Assembly (NCBI GenBank): GCA_964429795.1
Contig: CAYSCW010000075.1
Span: 1-5,381 of the forward strand
DNA length: 5,381 bases
Direction of reading: 5' to 3'
Source: CAYSCW01 sp964429795
GTDB lineage: Bacteria > Acidobacteriota > Aminicenantia > Aminicenantales > Aminicenantaceae
The translations under genes and the position numbers were made by a program. Positions 4,473 to 5,381 of this stretch are shown here, in pieces. Within the stretch, counting starts at the first letter, position 1; every line of letters begins with the position of its first letter. The notes beneath the pieces were generated by a model. That model worked only from the letters and a program-made list of their open reading frames with translations, was not told where the DNA came from and searched no databases.

Positions 4473-5200
4473 AGGAACTTGACCAGATTTTTCTTCAGGT
4501 ACAGGAAAGCTTCCCTGGGTTTGGAGCAATAGTGAATAAGCTCCAGTTCTTCAGGATTGATCGCCTTATACTTCAGGAGAACATCGAAGTTGATGATTTC
4601 TTTCCAGTATTTTTCTCCATATAGAAGAATGAGCACATGGTCCTTATGAATTTTTTCTGTCTGGGTTAGAGTCAAGATCTCGAAAACCTCATCCAGAGTG
4701 CCGAACCCCCCGGGGAAAGCCACGATGGCGTTGGCCTTATAGAGAAGCCAGAATTTTCGCATGAAGAAATAGTGGAAGATGAAAGAAAGCTCTGGTGAGA
4801 CATAGGGATTCAGGGCTTGTTCTATCGGAACAGAAATATTCATGCCGATGGATTTTCCTCCAGCACGGGAAGCTCCCCGGTTAGCCGCTTCCATGATACC
4901 AGGTCCGCCTCCAGTGCAGATGACAAAATTCTTGCCCTTGGGTTTTAATTTTATGGCCCATTGGGCCAGGAGGTAAGCTAACTTCTCAGCTTCCCAATAA
5001 TATTTGGTGAGGTTTGCATTTTTCTCTTCAGGGTTGGCCCTGGTAGAGCCTAAAAAAAGGATAGTGTTGTTCACTTTCAATTTCCGGAGCCTGGCTAGCG
5101 GCTCCAAGTATTCGCTCAGAATTCTGATAGTACGGGCATCGCTGGATTTTAAGAATTCGAGGTTTTTATAAGCTTCTTGAAGTGATTTTGTTTCTTCCAT
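4469..5200 (-). CDS. LOG-family nucleotide phosphoribohydrolase (formerly 'lysine decarboxylase-like')
   Basis: Cytosolic Rossmann-fold enzyme of the LOG family, whose studied members cleave (cytokinin) nucleoside 5'-monophosphates into base and ribose 5-phosphate. Key blocks: TILFLGSTR (46-54) on the first strand, ICTGGGPGIMEAANRGA (94-110), IGMNISVP (118-125), FMRKF (146-150) with the conserved Arg148-Lys149, and FPGGFGTLDEVFE (162-174) containing the family signature PGGxGTxxE with Glu171. Arg148 and Glu171 match the residues needed for catalysis in LOG enzymes. At 243 residues it is longer than the minimal plant-like LOG (about 190-215) because of a helical N-terminal extension of about 40 residues before the first strand. 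Old annotation as lysine decarboxylase is misleading: there is no PLP fold. The start ATG (5198-5200) follows GGAG at a rather long 11-base spacing. It stands alone, convergent with the VanZ-like gene. Natural substrate unknown. Confidence 0.9.
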   Translation of the reverse strand: MEETKSLQEAYKNLEFLKSSDARTIRILSEYLEPLARLRKLKVNNTILFLGSTRANPEEKNANLTKYYWEAEKLAYLLAQWAIKLKPKGKNFVICTGGGPGIMEAANRGASRAGGKSIGMNISVPIEQALNPYVSPELSFIFHYFFMRKFWLLYKANAIVAFPGGFGTLDEVFEILTLTQTEKIHKDHVLILLYGEKYWKEIINFDVLLKYKAINPEELELIHYCSKPREAFLYLKKNLVKFL

Positions 5201-5230
5201 GATGTTATCATCTCCAATATGAGAAAAAGA

Positions 5231-5259
5231 ATTCTAACTTAAAGAGGGACATAAGACAA
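5231..5259 (-). promoter_or_regulatory. Sigma-70-type promoter for the LOG-family gene
   Basis: On the minus strand, TTGTCT (5259-5254) and TAGAAT (5236-5231) are 17 bases apart, matching consensus at four and five of six positions. The expected start is near 5224, leaving a leader of about 24 bases that contains the GGAG before ATG. Confidence 0.5.
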
Positions 5260-5330
5260 GACATAGAGATTTTTACTCCTAGTGAGGAAACGACTCAATT
5301 TGCATAATAATTTTGGAGACAGTCGAGCAA

Positions 5331-5375
5331 GCTGAATCGTCAGCCCGCGAATTTTCCCCAGCGAGGAAAATTCGC
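5331..5375. repeat. Two adjacent inverted repeats at the right edge
   Basis: GCTGA (5331-5335) with TCAGC (5340-5344) makes a small stem with a 4-base loop. Two bases later GCGAATTTTCC (5347-5357) and GGAAAATTCGC (5365-5375) form a perfect 11-bp stem with a 7-base loop. On the plus strand TTATTC follows, then the window ends. They could be a terminator for a gene beyond the edge, a REP-like palindromic unit, or the end of a small mobile element; copies elsewhere cannot be checked here. Confidence 0.5.
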
Positions 5376-5381
5376 TTATTC

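Noticed and set aside
4469..5200. Calling the LOG-family protein a lysine decarboxylase
   Set aside because: The GGGPGxME and PGGxGTxxE motifs define LOG phosphoribohydrolases; there is no PLP-binding lysine fold, so the old label is wrong.
2094..5305. 11-base word TCAATTTGCAT present at 2094-2104 and 5295-5305, both intergenic
   Set aside because: A few 11-base repeats are expected by chance in a window of this size, and the match does not extend on either side.

Overview
The window reads as ordinary chromosomal DNA of a diderm (Gram-negative type) bacterium with moderate base composition. The diderm inference rests mainly on an RlpA-type DPBB+SPOR protein, a family that in known cases sits in the outer membrane and binds septal peptidoglycan. 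A Tat-exported glycosylasparaginase-like enzyme and a menaquinone/ubiquinone methyltransferase fit a heterotrophic, respiring or anaerobically respiring bacterium. I cannot place the phylum from sequence reading alone. I see no rRNA, tRNA, CRISPR array, insertion sequence or phage gene.

Layout, left to right. (1) Positions 1-663, minus strand: a UbiE/MenG methyltransferase that runs off the left edge; it lacks only its last few residues. (2) 664-904: a 241-base gap with several inverted repeats and no credible gene. (3) 905-2050, minus strand: a 12-helix MFS transporter resembling the fosmidomycin-resistance (FSR) branch. (4) 2051-2191: a divergent promoter region in which near-consensus sigma-70-type promoters on both strands appear to share one -35 region. 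(5) 2192-3253, plus strand: a Tat-signal Ntn-hydrolase of the N4-(beta-N-acetylglucosaminyl)-L-asparaginase family. (6) 3258-3926, minus strand, convergent with only 4 bases between: RlpA-like protein. (7) 3927-4103: divergent region with a homopyrimidine tract and a hairpin that buries the next gene's Shine-Dalgarno. (8) 4104-4472, plus strand: small VanZ-family membrane protein. (9) 4469-5200, minus strand: LOG-family nucleotide phosphoribohydrolase whose stop codon overlaps the VanZ stop codon inside a TTAA. (10) 5201-5381: LOG promoter region, then two adjacent inverted repeats at the right edge.

The genes alternate in strand and do not form one functional operon. The only same-strand neighbours are the MFS gene and ubiE, separated by 241 bases, so co-transcription is doubtful. 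Two genes (RlpA-like, VanZ-like) suggest cell-envelope work, one is a quinone biosynthesis gene, and the MFS/asparaginase pair may be co-regulated through the shared divergent promoter. That last point is inference.

I did not find a convincing undescribed biological system. The items most worth a second look are regulatory: the overlapping divergent promoters, the SD-sequestering hairpin before the VanZ-like gene, the paired hairpins at the right edge, and the palindrome directly before ubiE. Among the proteins, the asparaginase has two active-site departures from characterised glycosylasparaginases, and the RlpA-like protein has a non-canonical lipobox.
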